Assembly (NCBI GenBank): GCA_963708455.1
Contig: CAVPSQ010000004.1
Location: 186,001-250,000 of the forward strand
DNA: 64,000 nt
DNA from: CAIMUS01 sp963708455
GTDB taxonomy: Bacteria > Pseudomonadota > Gammaproteobacteria > Competibacterales > Competibacteraceae
Direction of reading: 5' to 3'
In this document: positions 17,014-25,729 of the stretch, piece after piece
How the letters are laid out: each line of letters begins with the position of its first letter
Numbering within the stretch: position 1 is the first letter of the stretch
The notes under the pieces: model-generated
Database searches by the model: none
The model's input: only the letters and a program-made list of their open reading frames with translations
Told to the model about the DNA's origin: nothing
Position numbers and translations under genes: made by a program

Positions 17014-17138
17014 GTGGACAAGGCGACATGCAGCGATTCGGCCCCCAAGCGAATCACCAGCCACTAATCACCAGCCACTAATCACCAGCCACTAATCACC
17101 GTGGACGAGACGACATGCAGCGATTCGGTCCCCAAGCG
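17014..17138. repeat. Duplicated gene start with 14-bp tandem repeat
   Basis: Bases 17014-17051 and 17101-17138 are copies of one another with 3 mismatches in 38, and each contains the ATG and first codons of the following membrane protein. Between them AATCACCAGCCACT is repeated three times (17052-17093) plus a half copy. The first ATG (17028) leads only to a short frame, so the second (17115) is the working start. Confidence 0.9.
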
Positions 17139-17987
17139 CTGACTCCGCGGGACGGCGCCAAGTGGCTGCGGCAGGCGCTGGCGCTACTGACCGACCGGCC
17201 GCTGCCGTTCCTGGCAGCCGGGCTGCTGGCGCCGTGCGGCAGCGCCCTGCTGTTGGCGTTGCCCGTGTGGGACGACGCGACGCTGCTGGCGGGCGGCTGG
17301 TTCGCGGCGCTCGCCACCGTGCTCTGCTACGGCTTGCCGCTGACCGTGGCCATCACGCTGGCCTGCGGTCTGGCCCGGTCGATCAACCGGCAACGCCCGC
17401 TGTGGGTGCGGCAATTGCTGGTTCCCTCCGTCATCGATGTGCTGCTGCGCTCCGCGCTGTTCCTGACGACGTTGCTGGTGCAAGGCTATCTGGCGGTCTA
17501 TCTGATTCACCAGTTGCTCGACCCAGCCACGATGGTGGCGCGGCTGCAAGGCAAGGTCATCGTCGCCGATCCTTTTTTCGGCGTGGCCGATACGCTGCTC
17601 GCAACCCAGTTGAGCGTGACCGGCGCGCTGCTGTTGAGCGTGCAATTCTTATTCGCCTGTTTCGTCGCGCCGCTGCAACTCTTCCGGGAGTTGCCGCTGC
17701 CCACCTGTTGGCGGCTCAGTTTTATGGCGGTCCAAATCAATCCCTGGCTGCTGCCCACGCTGGGTTTACCGGGTGTAGCTTTCCTGGTGCTGAGCCGCTT
17801 CGAGATGTTCTCGGTAGTGGCGCAGGTGCTGGCGCTGCCGCTGCCGCCCTATCTGGGGGCGCTGTTATACATCGCCTGGCTGGAGGTATTTCAGGGTGGA
17901 GTCGAAGAAGAAATCTTGGCGGCGAAGCCACCCGAACTCAAAGCCGCCTCGATACCTGTTCCGCCGCCGCCAGCGTCGCTTCGATAA
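17115..17987 (+). CDS. Multi-pass membrane protein of unknown function
   Basis: This 290-residue protein has about six hydrophobic segments, including FLAAGLLAPCGSALLLALPV, LATVLCYGLPLTVAITLACG, LLRSALFLTTLLVQGYLAVY, ALLLSVQFLFACF and WLLPTLGLPGVAFLVL. It ends in a Pro-rich tail. I do not recognise the family with confidence; its layout resembles small integral membrane proteins that many proteobacteria encode as single genes. Its last 50 bases overlap the end of hemL on the other strand. Confidence 0.75.
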   Translation: MQRFGPQALTPRDGAKWLRQALALLTDRPLPFLAAGLLAPCGSALLLALPVWDDATLLAGGWFAALATVLCYGLPLTVAITLACGLARSINRQRPLWVRQLLVPSVIDVLLRSALFLTTLLVQGYLAVYLIHQLLDPATMVARLQGKVIVADPFFGVADTLLATQLSVTGALLLSVQFLFACFVAPLQLFRELPLPTCWRLSFMAVQINPWLLPTLGLPGVAFLVLSRFEMFSVVAQVLALPLPPYLGALLYIAWLEVFQGGVEEEILAAKPPELKAASIPVPPPPASLR

Positions 17988-19218
17988 CCGCCTCGGTATG
18001 GGCCGCCGACATAAAACCGGCCTCGAACGCCGACGGCGCCAGATAGACGCCTGCTTGCAGCATACCGTGAAAAAACGCCTTGAAGCGTTCCAGATCACAG
18101 GCAATCGCCTGGGCATAGCGGGTTACCGTGGGGGCGGTGGTAAAGAACAGCCCGAACATCCCGCCGACCTGATTGGTGGTGAACGGGATGCTCTGTTCCT
18201 GCATCAGTTGCGCCATTCCATCGGTGAGAGCGCAGGTCTTGCGCTCCAGCGACTCGAAGAAACCCGGCGCAGTGACCAGCTTCAGGGTCGCTAATCCCGC
18301 CGCCATCGCCACCGGGTTACCGGACAGCGTGCCCGCCTGGTAGACCGGCCCCAGCGGCGCCAGCCGCTCCATGATCTCCCGCCGTCCGCCGAACGCGCCG
18401 ACCGGCAGCCCGCCGCCGATGATCTTGCCGAGCGTGGTGAGATCCGGGGTTACGCCGTAACGCGCCTGAGCGCCGCCCAGCGCCACCCGGAAACCGGTCA
18501 TCACCTCGTCGAAGATCAGCACGCTGCAGTAAGCGTCGCAGACCTGGCGCAAACTTTCCAGAAAACCCGCTTCCGGCGGGATGCAATTCATGTTGCCGGC
18601 CACCGGCTCCACGATCACGGCGGCGATCTGCTCGCCGAAAATCTGAAAAATCCGGTGCACGCTTGCCGCTTCGTTGTAGGTGAGGGTTAGGGTATGCGCC
18701 GCCAGTTCCGCCGGTACGCCGGGCGAGGTAGGCACGCCCAGGGTCAGCGCGCCTGAGCCGGCCTTGACCAGCAGCGAATCGGAATGACCGTGATAGCAGC
18801 CTTCGAACTTGACGATCTTGTCCCGGCCGGTGAAGCCCCGTGCCAACCGGATAGCGCTCATGGTCGCCTCGGTGCCGGAGTTGCACAGCCGCACCTGCTC
18901 GATGGAGGGCATCAGTTCGCACAGAGTGCTGGCCAGTGCGGTCTCCAGTGCGGTCGGCGCGCCGAAGCTCAAACCGTCGGCGGCGGTCTGCTGGACGGCG
19001 CGCACCACCTCCGGATGGGCGTGGCCGGCCACCATCGGACCCCAGGAGCCGACGTAATCGATATAGCAGCGGCCGTCTTCATCGTACAAATAAGCCCCGG
19101 CGGCGCGCTTGAAGAAAATGGGCTCGCCACCGACGGCGCGGAAAGCGCGCACCGGCGAATTCACGCCGCCCGGTATATAGCGGCGGGCTTCGGCGAACAG
19201 GTCCTGGGAACGGCTCAT
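17938..19218 (-). CDS. hemL: Glutamate-1-semialdehyde 2,1-aminomutase HemL
   Basis: This 426-residue PLP enzyme converts glutamate-1-semialdehyde to 5-aminolevulinate, the first committed tetrapyrrole precursor in the C5 pathway. It has GGVNSPVRAF near the start, the PLP-lysine at Lys265 in TTLGKIIGGGLPVGAFGG, FDEVMTGFR, and the phosphate-binding QAGTLSGNPVAMAAG. The ATG at 19218 overlaps the thiE TGA in an ATGA, so thiD-thiE-hemL form one coupled unit, an order also seen in other gammaproteobacteria. Confidence 0.97.
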   Translation of the reverse strand: MSRSQDLFAEARRYIPGGVNSPVRAFRAVGGEPIFFKRAAGAYLYDEDGRCYIDYVGSWGPMVAGHAHPEVVRAVQQTAADGLSFGAPTALETALASTLCELMPSIEQVRLCNSGTEATMSAIRLARGFTGRDKIVKFEGCYHGHSDSLLVKAGSGALTLGVPTSPGVPAELAAHTLTLTYNEAASVHRIFQIFGEQIAAVIVEPVAGNMNCIPPEAGFLESLRQVCDAYCSVLIFDEVMTGFRVALGGAQARYGVTPDLTTLGKIIGGGLPVGAFGGRREIMERLAPLGPVYQAGTLSGNPVAMAAGLATLKLVTAPGFFESLERKTCALTDGMAQLMQEQSIPFTTNQVGGMFGLFFTTAPTVTRYAQAIACDLERFKAFFHGMLQAGVYLAPSAFEAGFMSAAHTEAVIEATLAAAEQVSRRL

Positions 19219-19856
19219 GGGCGGATATCCTCGAACAGCAGAGCGTAAGCGTGAGCCGCCGCGCAAATATCGGGCTGGCCGAACACGCCGTTGATGACGG
19301 CGAGATAGTCGGCGCCGGCCTCGATCAGTGCTCCACCGTTGGCGGGCGTAATCCCGCCGATGGCCGCCATGGGCAGGCGCAAGCAGCGGCGGGCCTGACG
19401 CAGCAGTTCCGGTTCGGCGTGCACCGCGGCGGGTTTGCTGAGCGACGGGAAAAAACTGCCGAAAGCTACATAAGTGGCACCCGCCGCGGCTGCGGCCAGC
19501 GCCGTTTCCAGGCGGTTGTAGCAGGATACGCCGATGATGGCGGTCTCTCCCAGGCGGCGCCGCGCTGTGGCCGGATGCAGATCGTCCTGGCCCAGATGCA
19601 CCCCGGCGGCGCCTACCTGGACGGCCAGCTCCACGTCGTCGTTGATGAGCAAAGGCGCCGCGTGCGCCCGACACAGCGCCTGCAAGGCCTGCGCCTGTTG
19701 CAACCGCCGTTTCCGGTCGGTGCTCTTGTCCCGATACTGGATCAAGCGGGCGCCACCGACCAGGGCCTGTGCCACGGCGTCGGTCAGCCGTGCGGCGGGC
19801 AGCACGGCGGAGTCGGCGATCGCATACAGGCCGCGCGCCGGTAACCGCGTGTGCAT
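19215..19856 (-). CDS. thiE: Thiamine-phosphate synthase ThiE
   Basis: This 213-residue TIM-barrel enzyme joins HMP-pyrophosphate and thiazole phosphate to make thiamine phosphate. Family motifs are IQYRDKS, LINDDVELA, GVHLGQDDL, VSCYN, YVAFGSFFPS and AIGGITPAN. The ATG is 5 bases after the thiD stop; a GTG at 19865 overlapping that stop would add three residues. No thiamine-pyrophosphate riboswitch was found in front of the operon. Confidence 0.95.
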   Translation of the reverse strand: MHTRLPARGLYAIADSAVLPAARLTDAVAQALVGGARLIQYRDKSTDRKRRLQQAQALQALCRAHAAPLLINDDVELAVQVGAAGVHLGQDDLHPATARRRLGETAIIGVSCYNRLETALAAAAAGATYVAFGSFFPSLSKPAAVHAEPELLRQARRCLRLPMAAIGGITPANGGALIEAGADYLAVINGVFGQPDICAAAHAYALLFEDIRP

Positions 19857-19861
19857 GAGCT

Positions 19862-20671
19862 TCACCCGTTGTCCGCCCAGAACAGACGATGGGGAATAGC
19901 CTGGCCCCGGCCGATCCGGTAAGCGTGACGCAGGCTTTCCCAGGTGTACTGCTGGGCCTGGCGAACCGCGGACAAGTATTCCTGGCCCTGGGCCAGCAGC
20001 GCGGCGAGCGCCGCGGCGAGGGTACAACCGGAACCGTGATACTCACCGGGCAACCGCTCCCAGGTGAACGCCTCCAACAGGCGATAGTTGCTGTACAGCG
20101 AGTTGATCACCTGCGGCGAGTCCTCGTGGGCGCCCTTGATCAGCACGAACTTGCAGCCCAGATCCAGCAGCGCCATGGCGCAGGCGTCCAGCGTATCCGC
20201 CGTCGGCGCCAGGCGGCGAGCTTCGAGGCTGTTGGGAGTCAGCACGGTCACAAGCGGCGCCAGCAGGATGCGCAGCGCGTCGATCAATGACTCGGTGGCC
20301 AGCACGGTGCCGCCGCCGGCGGCCAGCACCGGGTCCAGGACAACCGGAATAGCGGGATAATCCAGCAACAGGGTATGGATCACCTCCGCGATTGCCACGC
20401 TGCCGAGCAGACCGATCTTGATCGCCGCCACCGGCATATCCTCCAGCACGGCGCGGGCCTGGGCGGCCACCAGACCCGGACTGAGTGGAATCATTGCCTT
20501 GATGTTACGGGTATCCTGCACGGTCAGCACGGTGAGCACGGGCGCGGCGTGACAGCCCATGCTGGCGATAGCTTCGATATCGGCCTGGATGCCGGCGCCG
20601 CCGCTGGGATCGTTGCCGGCCAGGGTTAGCACTACCGGGACGGAAGCGACACGGCTCATAAGGGTAGACAT
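19862..20671 (-). CDS. thiD: Hydroxymethylpyrimidine (phosphate) kinase ThiD
   Basis: This 269-residue ribokinase-fold protein phosphorylates HMP and HMP phosphate for thiamine synthesis. Visible motifs are LTLAGNDPSGGAGIQAD at the substrate site, KIGLLGS, VLDPVLAAGGG, LTPNSLEA, and the catalytic GSGCTLAAALAA near the C-terminus, where GxGC carries the catalytic residues. A second ATG (MSRVASV) four codons in could be the true start. Confidence 0.94.
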   Translation of the reverse strand: MSTLMSRVASVPVVLTLAGNDPSGGAGIQADIEAIASMGCHAAPVLTVLTVQDTRNIKAMIPLSPGLVAAQARAVLEDMPVAAIKIGLLGSVAIAEVIHTLLLDYPAIPVVLDPVLAAGGGTVLATESLIDALRILLAPLVTVLTPNSLEARRLAPTADTLDACAMALLDLGCKFVLIKGAHEDSPQVINSLYSNYRLLEAFTWERLPGEYHGSGCTLAAALAALLAQGQEYLSAVRQAQQYTWESLRHAYRIGRGQAIPHRLFWADNG

Positions 20672-20814
20672 ACCGTCGTCAGTTGGAAAAAGATTGGCAT
20701 TCTACCACCCCCCGTTCAATTTCATCCGCCACTGCGAATATGGGACAATACCGCGCTGTTTATCCAGGCGCCTGCCGCCGCGATTTCCGACCGGCGAATA
20801 GACTGCGTGAGCTT

Positions 20815-20979
20815 ATGAAGACCTATATGTGCGTAATCTGCGGATTTATTTACGAGGAGGAGAAGGGTTTGCCGGAAGAGGGCATACCGCCCGGCACCTG
20901 CTGGGAGGACATCCCCCCAACCTGGACCTGTCCGGAATGTAGTGCCAACAAGGAAGATTTCGAAGTGATCGAGATTTAA
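20815..20979 (+). CDS. Rubredoxin
   Basis: This 54-residue protein has two CxxC knuckles that bind one iron: Cys6/Cys9 in CVICG and Cys39/Cys42 in CPECS, with the usual aromatic residues around them. It is a small one-electron carrier, often serving alkane hydroxylases or oxygen-stress reductases. It is divergently placed to thiD, and no partner reductase is next to it. Cys29 is an additional, non-ligand cysteine. Confidence 0.95.
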   Translation: MKTYMCVICGFIYEEEKGLPEEGIPPGTCWEDIPPTWTCPECSANKEDFEVIEI

Positions 20980-20998
20980 CGGACACGCCCGGGTTATC

Positions 20999-21078
20999 CA
21001 CTTAAGCCGGGATACTTCGCAGGTTGACCGCAAAGGGCCGGCGAGGACGCCGGCGCTCCCAGGGTCAGGCGGGAATAA
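20999..21078. repeat. Dispersed palindromic repeat copy
   Basis: This copy of the GCCGGC-N6-GCCGGC family begins CACTTAAGCCGGGATA and ends with the partly complementary AGGCGGGAATAA. It sits between the convergent ends of the rubredoxin and class II aldolase genes and may act as a two-way terminator. It is closely similar to the copy at 39771-39858. Confidence 0.85.
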
Positions 21079-21081
21079 CGA

Positions 21082-21639
21082 TCAGATTTTTCCCGCCTGA
21101 TGGGCGATGAACGCCGTCTTGGCGGACAGTTCCAGCGAGCAGGTCCATTTATAGGCCAGAGTGAGGCTCTCGGCGCAGGCGTAAACGCCGTGGCCGCGCA
21201 CCACCGCGATCGGATATTCCGCCAGCACAGCGGCCACCAGCCGGGGCGAATCGGCCACATAGCGGTCATAAGGGATGGTGAGCACCGGCACCCGGCTGAA
21301 ATACAACTGTCCTTCGAAGTCTTCCGGCAGAAACTCCTTATTATCCATCGTCATGGCCACCGAATAAGGGCCGTGGCTGTGGAACAGCGTGCGGGTTTTG
21401 GAACTGGCGCGGTAGACGGCAAGGTGTAGCGGCGCATCCAGCGAGGCGTCATTCGGGATAGCGCCATCGAGCGCACACTGCACCAGCTCGCCGCTGCTCA
21501 GCGTATCAGCGCAACAGCCGGTCGGGGTTATCCAGACACTGTCGCCCTGCCGGATCGACGCGTTGCCGCTGTGGGAGTCGTTGAGTCCGTATCGGCGTAA
21601 CCACAAGTAATGGCGGACGAGATCGTCTTTGAAGTTCAT
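21082..21639 (-). CDS. Class II aldolase/adducin family protein
   Basis: This is a protein of about 185 residues of the class II aldolase fold (fuculose-phosphate aldolase type). It has LNDSHSGNASIR near the start and the zinc-binding pair in LFHSHGPYS, with another histidine in VVRGHGVYA. These enzymes cleave or epimerise sugar phosphates using zinc; the substrate cannot be told from sequence. The ATG at 21639 is chosen; a TTG at 21672 would add 11 residues. It stands alone between convergent and same-strand neighbours. Confidence 0.85.
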   Translation of the reverse strand: MNFKDDLVRHYLWLRRYGLNDSHSGNASIRQGDSVWITPTGCCADTLSSGELVQCALDGAIPNDASLDAPLHLAVYRASSKTRTLFHSHGPYSVAMTMDNKEFLPEDFEGQLYFSRVPVLTIPYDRYVADSPRLVAAVLAEYPIAVVRGHGVYACAESLTLAYKWTCSLELSAKTAFIAHQAGKI

Positions 21640-21710
21640 GATGGCCAGGTATTGTCGATGGGCTACCGTCAAGTGGAGCTACTATGGGCAGTAGGCTGTC
21701 AGCTTTTCTT

Positions 21711-22547
21711 TCAGTTCAGTCGTACGATGACATCATGCAAATCACTCAACCGGTGCGCCACTGTAGCGTAGTCATCGGCGTGCGGCGCCAGATCAATATA
21801 ACGCCGGTAATCGCGGGCGGCTGCTAGAAAACATTCCAATAAATCCAGAATAACCGCGCGCTCGCGGATGTCTGGCGCGCTTTCCGGGCACAGCGTCAGA
21901 ATCCAGTTAGCGATCGTCAGCGCCCGCGTGAAATCCTCGTTGCGCAGGTAGATCACGCGCAGATTGCGCAGCATGCGCGCCAGGATGTCCTTCTTACCGA
22001 CCCCGCGCAACAGGTGCGACAGCGCCTGGCCGCGAGGACGCGGCGATTGGAAGAATGCCGCCAGACGGTTGGCCAGCTCGGCTCCATTGAGCGGCGCGCC
22101 GCCACGGAAGGGATCCAGTACCAGATCGCCGTCCTCAAGATCCAGTTTAACCAGAAAATAGCCGGGGAAAGACACGCCCTGCAAGCGGATATCCAACCGC
22201 CGGCCGATTTCCATGTACAGCACCGACAGCGTGATGGGAATGCCCAGCTTGCGGTCCAGGACATCGTTAAGGAAGCTGTTGCGGGGATCGTAATAATCCT
22301 CCACGTTGCCGCTGAAACCCTGTTCCTCGAACAGGATGTGGTTCATGGCCGCCAGCGCCGTCGTGGCGGAATAAGGCGGCTGCAGGCGCCAGCGCACCTC
22401 GGCGGCAAGGGCATTGAGGCGCTTCAGGTAACGGTCGATATCCAGATCGGGATATTCGGTCTGAGCAATCAGCAACGCCGCCCGGCCCAGATCCAGGCCG
22501 GTTTCCGGCGTGTTGACACACTGCGCGAACGCATGACTGGCATCCAT
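21711..22547 (-). CDS. SirB1-like transglutaminase-fold protein with TPR-like tail
   Basis: This is a protein of about 278 residues. The first part (FEEQGFSGNVEDYYDPRNSFLNDVLDRKLGIPITLSVLY, then GVSFPGYFLVKL) is the transglutaminase-like core found in SirB1 proteins, and the C-terminal helices (NWILTLCPESAPDIRERAVILD) resemble a TPR hairpin region. It is a widespread gammaproteobacterial protein of unclear biochemical role. Several starts lie close together (22547, 22553); 22547 has AAGAG at good distance. Confidence 0.85.
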   Translation of the reverse strand: MDASHAFAQCVNTPETGLDLGRAALLIAQTEYPDLDIDRYLKRLNALAAEVRWRLQPPYSATTALAAMNHILFEEQGFSGNVEDYYDPRNSFLNDVLDRKLGIPITLSVLYMEIGRRLDIRLQGVSFPGYFLVKLDLEDGDLVLDPFRGGAPLNGAELANRLAAFFQSPRPRGQALSHLLRGVGKKDILARMLRNLRVIYLRNEDFTRALTIANWILTLCPESAPDIRERAVILDLLECFLAAARDYRRYIDLAPHADDYATVAHRLSDLHDVIVRLN

Positions 22548-22621
22548 AGACATCACTCTTACCAACTCGCTGATGATCTAACGGTAACGCGCTGCATCGA
22601 TCCTCTCCTGCATTGGGCCGA

Positions 22622-23395
22622 TCAGACGGTGCGCTCGTTCCTTTCTATGCCTGTAAGCAGACGGCCGTCCGGATACAGTTGGAACCAGCGATAACCGGGG
22701 GGTAGGGGATCGGCTTCAGGCTGTGCGGTGCAAGGCTTGAACTGTACGCAGGTGGAAGGTGTTCCCAGCAATTGTACGCCCTGCCTTTGGGCGGCAAAGG
22801 CGTGATGGATATGTCCCCAGATCACCGCCCGCACCTGGGGGTAACGGTCCATCACGGCGAACAACTCCGCGCCGTTGTCAACCACCATCGTATCCAGCCA
22901 GGCCGTACCGACCGGCAGGGGCTGGTGGTGCAAGACGATCAGCGTATGCAATTCGGGATGGGTGGCCAGGGTGTTTTCCAGCAGCGCCAGTTCTTCCGGT
23001 GCCAGATGGCCGCCGTCCGCGCCGGGCAGGCTGGAATCCAGGAGAACGAACTGCCAGCGGCCGGCGATGACATGGCGCCTCCAGCAGACCGGATTGGCGG
23101 CCAGGGTTTGCCGCAGGGCGGCCGGCGTATCGTGGTTGCCCGGCAGACAATACACCGGCACGCCCAACGGCTTCAGGAAAGTACGCAGCCGTTCATAGGC
23201 CAGAACGCCTTCATCGTGCACCAGATCACCGGTAGCCAGGATAAACTCCACCGGCCAATGACGGGTCTTAAGCCGTTGCAGCACGGCGTTCAGGTTGGCG
23301 TCCACATCGACGTCCCACAACCTGCCGCCCGGTTGGGACTTGATGTGCGTATCGCTGATCTGTACCACGCGTAGGGGTTGTTCTTGCTGCGCCAT
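22622..23395 (-). CDS. cpdA: 3',5'-cyclic-AMP phosphodiesterase CpdA
   Basis: This is a metallophosphoesterase of about 257 residues. It shows the metal motifs QISDTHI, ATGDLVHD, LPGNHD, LHHQP and WGHIHH, followed by LGTPSTCVQFKP, a segment characteristic of CpdA. It hydrolyses cyclic AMP and so tunes catabolite control. The ATG at 23395 is preferred because AGGAA lies nine bases upstream; the upstream in-frame ATG (23422) has none. Confidence 0.92.
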   Translation of the reverse strand: MAQQEQPLRVVQISDTHIKSQPGGRLWDVDVDANLNAVLQRLKTRHWPVEFILATGDLVHDEGVLAYERLRTFLKPLGVPVYCLPGNHDTPAALRQTLAANPVCWRRHVIAGRWQFVLLDSSLPGADGGHLAPEELALLENTLATHPELHTLIVLHHQPLPVGTAWLDTMVVDNGAELFAVMDRYPQVRAVIWGHIHHAFAAQRQGVQLLGTPSTCVQFKPCTAQPEADPLPPGYRWFQLYPDGRLLTGIERNERTV

Positions 23396-23525
23396 AGGGG
23401 CAATTCCTATGATGTGTTCCATATTCTATACATTAATGCATACATTATGGCGCATTTAAATTTTTTTGCCGTGTCAATAATTGTCGAGACGCCCTGAGCA
23501 ATCGCGCCCCTAGCCCTGCGGAGCA

Positions 23526-23747
23526 TCAGTCGAGACAGTCGGAATAATCCTGCGCCAGGATGGTTTGCGCCCGCTCCACGTCTGCATCCGCCACCTGCAG
23601 CTTGATGCCGCCCACCGCCGGGCTGTAGAGCCAGTTGGCCTGCACCAGATACTGATCGGCCAACTGACAGTCGATTCCTTCAGCCAGCAGGCGGCCGCGG
23701 GCAATTTCCGCTGGCGGCAGAAAATCGAAGGTGGCGATAGTCTGCAT
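23526..23747 (-). CDS. DUF2007 domain protein
   Basis: This 73-residue protein has the DUF2007 pattern: an N-terminal strand MQTIATFDF, then EIARGRLLAEGIDCQLAD, then GGIKLQVADADVERAQTIL. It is often annotated as a putative signal-transducing protein, with no established reaction. It starts 3 bases after mlaA and is probably in the same transcript. Confidence 0.87.
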   Translation of the reverse strand: MQTIATFDFLPPAEIARGRLLAEGIDCQLADQYLVQANWLYSPAVGGIKLQVADADVERAQTILAQDYSDCLD

Positions 23748-23750
23748 CGA

Positions 23751-24518
23751 TTATTGCGGGGGCGGGGGAGATGGTTCTGTGGACTCGTCTTCCGGCACCT
23801 CCAACTTGGGCTTGGGCGGATTGCCGTCGTAGACCAGATCGCGGCGCCGTTGCAGATAAGCCTGTCGCTGGAAGCTGTAGGGATCGATCTGGGTTTCCTC
23901 GAAAGCGCGCTCCACTCGCAGCAGGTTGGCGCGCCGGTCGATCAGGTTAGTGCCGCTCAGACTCAGACGCAGGGCCAGAGGATCGACATAAGTGATCGGA
24001 TCGAGCAAATAACTATCCACCGGTACGTTCCAGACATCGCGGGTGGTGCTGGGTCCCAGCAGTGGCAGGACCAGATAATAACCCTCGCCGACGCCCCAGT
24101 ACCCCAGGGTCTGGCCGAAATCTTCGTTATGCTTGTGCAAGCCCATGTCGCTGGCCACATCGAACAGCCCCAGCAATCCGAACGTCGTGTTATAGACGAT
24201 CCGGCTGGCATCCACCGTGGCCTGTTGCAGCTTGAGTTGCAGCAGATCGTTGGCGACCACGCTGAAATCGCCGAGATTGCCGAAGAAATGGGTTACCCGC
24301 TGCCGGACGAATTCCGGCAGCACCGCCCGGTAAGCCTGCGCGGTGGGTTTGATCACGGCTTTGTCGAGCTTGTCGTTGACGGTGAACATGAAGCGGTTGT
24401 AGGACCGGAACGGATCGCGATCCTCGTTGATCATTTCTTCGGTGGAGGCACAGCCCGCCAGGATGAGCAAGCCGAAAACTGCCGCCGCCAACGCTGTGCA
24501 ACGCTTGTGGTCGTTCAT
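23751..24518 (-). CDS. mlaA: MlaA (VacJ) outer-membrane lipoprotein
   Basis: This 255-residue lipoprotein has signal peptide and lipobox LILAGC with lipidated Cys23, followed by the MlaA core DPFRSYNRFMFTVNDKLDKAV, FFGNLGDFSVVANDLLQ, NTTFGLLGLFDVASDMGL and FGQTLGYWGVGEGYYLVLPLLGPSTTRD. MlaA removes misplaced phospholipids from the outer leaflet of the outer membrane and passes them to MlaC. The other mla genes are not in this window. The Pro-rich C-terminal tail is ordinary for the family. Confidence 0.96.
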   Translation of the reverse strand: MNDHKRCTALAAAVFGLLILAGCASTEEMINEDRDPFRSYNRFMFTVNDKLDKAVIKPTAQAYRAVLPEFVRQRVTHFFGNLGDFSVVANDLLQLKLQQATVDASRIVYNTTFGLLGLFDVASDMGLHKHNEDFGQTLGYWGVGEGYYLVLPLLGPSTTRDVWNVPVDSYLLDPITYVDPLALRLSLSGTNLIDRRANLLRVERAFEETQIDPYSFQRQAYLQRRRDLVYDGNPPKPKLEVPEDESTEPSPPPPQ

Positions 24519-24521
24519 GCT

Positions 24522-25529
24522 TCAATCCTGTCGCAGCACCACTTTGCCCATCTGCTCCGCCGCCTGCAGACGCCGATGTGCGGCGGCGGCCTCAGCCAGC
24601 GGGAATATCCGATCGACCACCGGGACGATGCGGCGCTCCTGCAGCAACTGCAACATGGCGGCGAATTCCGCCGGCGATCCCATGGTGCTGCCGCGAATCT
24701 GCGCCTGCCGGAAAAACAGCCGTGCCATGTCCAGACCCTCGGGCGGGTTGCCGGCAGTGGCGCCATAGATCACCAGGCGTCCGGCCGGTTTCAGCAGGCT
24801 GAGATAATGCTTGAAAGCCGGGCCACCGGTCCCGTCGATAATCACATCGAAGCCGCCGGCCAGGGCGGCCAGTTGTTTTGACCAGTCGCTGTCTTGGTAG
24901 TTGACGCCGCCGGCTGCCCCCAGGGCCTGCGCCCGTTCCAGCTTGGCGGGGCTGCCGCTGGTGACCCATACGGTGGCGCCTAAAGCGACCGCCCAGTGCA
25001 GTGCGAAGGTGGCGACGCCGCCGCCGATGCCGGTCACCAGCACGCTGTCGCCGGTGCGCACCGCCGCCTGCGTCACCACCGCCCGCCAGGAGGTCAGTCC
25101 GGCCAGCGGCGCCGCCGCCGCCTGCTCCCAATTCAGGTGAGTTGGTTTGGGGAACGCATGACCCGCCGGCACGCAGATATAGGGGGCGAATGTGCCCTGA
25201 TCGGGCATACCCAGCACCCGGAAGGTCGGGCTGGGAAAACGCGGCTCGTCGCCCCAATCATAAGCGGGATAGATCACCACCTCGCGCCCCACCAGCCCCG
25301 GTTCGACCTGCGCTCCTACCTGATCGATCGTGCCGGCGCCGTCCGAGCCCAGGATGCAGGGCAGCCGGATGGCGGGATACAACCCCAGCGTGATCCACAC
25401 ATCGCGGCGGTTCAGCGCCGCGGCGTGCAGTTTGACGCGCACCTGTCCCGCGGCGGGCAGCGGCGTCGCTACGTCCTGCAACTGCAATTGTTCCGGTCCG
25501 CCCAGTTGCGGCAATACCACAGCTTTCAT
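24522..25529 (-). CDS. Medium-chain dehydrogenase/quinone oxidoreductase-like protein
   Basis: This 335-residue protein has a GroES-like N-terminal domain (ALNRRDVWITLGLYP, LGSDGAGTIDQVG) and a Rossmann domain with VLVTGIGGGVATFALHWA. It is a zinc-binding-type alcohol dehydrogenase/NADPH:quinone reductase relative, and the substrate is not predictable. The gene ends 3 bases before mlaA, suggesting one transcript. Confidence 0.88.
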   Translation of the reverse strand: MKAVVLPQLGGPEQLQLQDVATPLPAAGQVRVKLHAAALNRRDVWITLGLYPAIRLPCILGSDGAGTIDQVGAQVEPGLVGREVVIYPAYDWGDEPRFPSPTFRVLGMPDQGTFAPYICVPAGHAFPKPTHLNWEQAAAAPLAGLTSWRAVVTQAAVRTGDSVLVTGIGGGVATFALHWAVALGATVWVTSGSPAKLERAQALGAAGGVNYQDSDWSKQLAALAGGFDVIIDGTGGPAFKHYLSLLKPAGRLVIYGATAGNPPEGLDMARLFFRQAQIRGSTMGSPAEFAAMLQLLQERRIVPVVDRIFPLAEAAAAHRRLQAAEQMGKVVLRQD

Positions 25530-25684
25530 CTACGCTATTCCAGGTTGTTATCGGTTAGCTACGAAAAATTGACTGAAAAACTATGATAACCGAATTTTAT
25601 GGCGCACCAGCGTCGCCATGGTGGCGGCTGCCTAGATCCTCCCGGCCCTTGACCCGCGAGCAGCGGGCGGCTAAGCTTCCAATC

Positions 25685-25729
25685 ATGAACCAGCAATTCT
25701 GTGAACGACTCAGCGGACTGCGACTATAG
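25685..25729 (+). CDS. Possible leucine leader peptide before leuA
   Basis: This 14-codon frame reads MNQQFCERLSGLRL and ends with TAG. Three of its last six codons are leucine (CTC, CTG, CTA). It lies 272 bases before leuA and overlaps the left arm of a long hairpin that ends in a T-run. This is the classical layout of an amino-acid leader peptide. No clear ribosome-binding site is visible, so it remains a proposal. Confidence 0.5.
   Translation: MNQQFCERLSGLRL

Noticed and set aside
15704..17029. 441-codon frame antisense to ppx
   Set aside because: It has the low-complexity composition of a GC shadow, and ppx has clear motifs.
20672..20814. TPP riboswitch upstream of thiD
   Set aside because: The conserved CUGAGA-type core was not found in the short leader.
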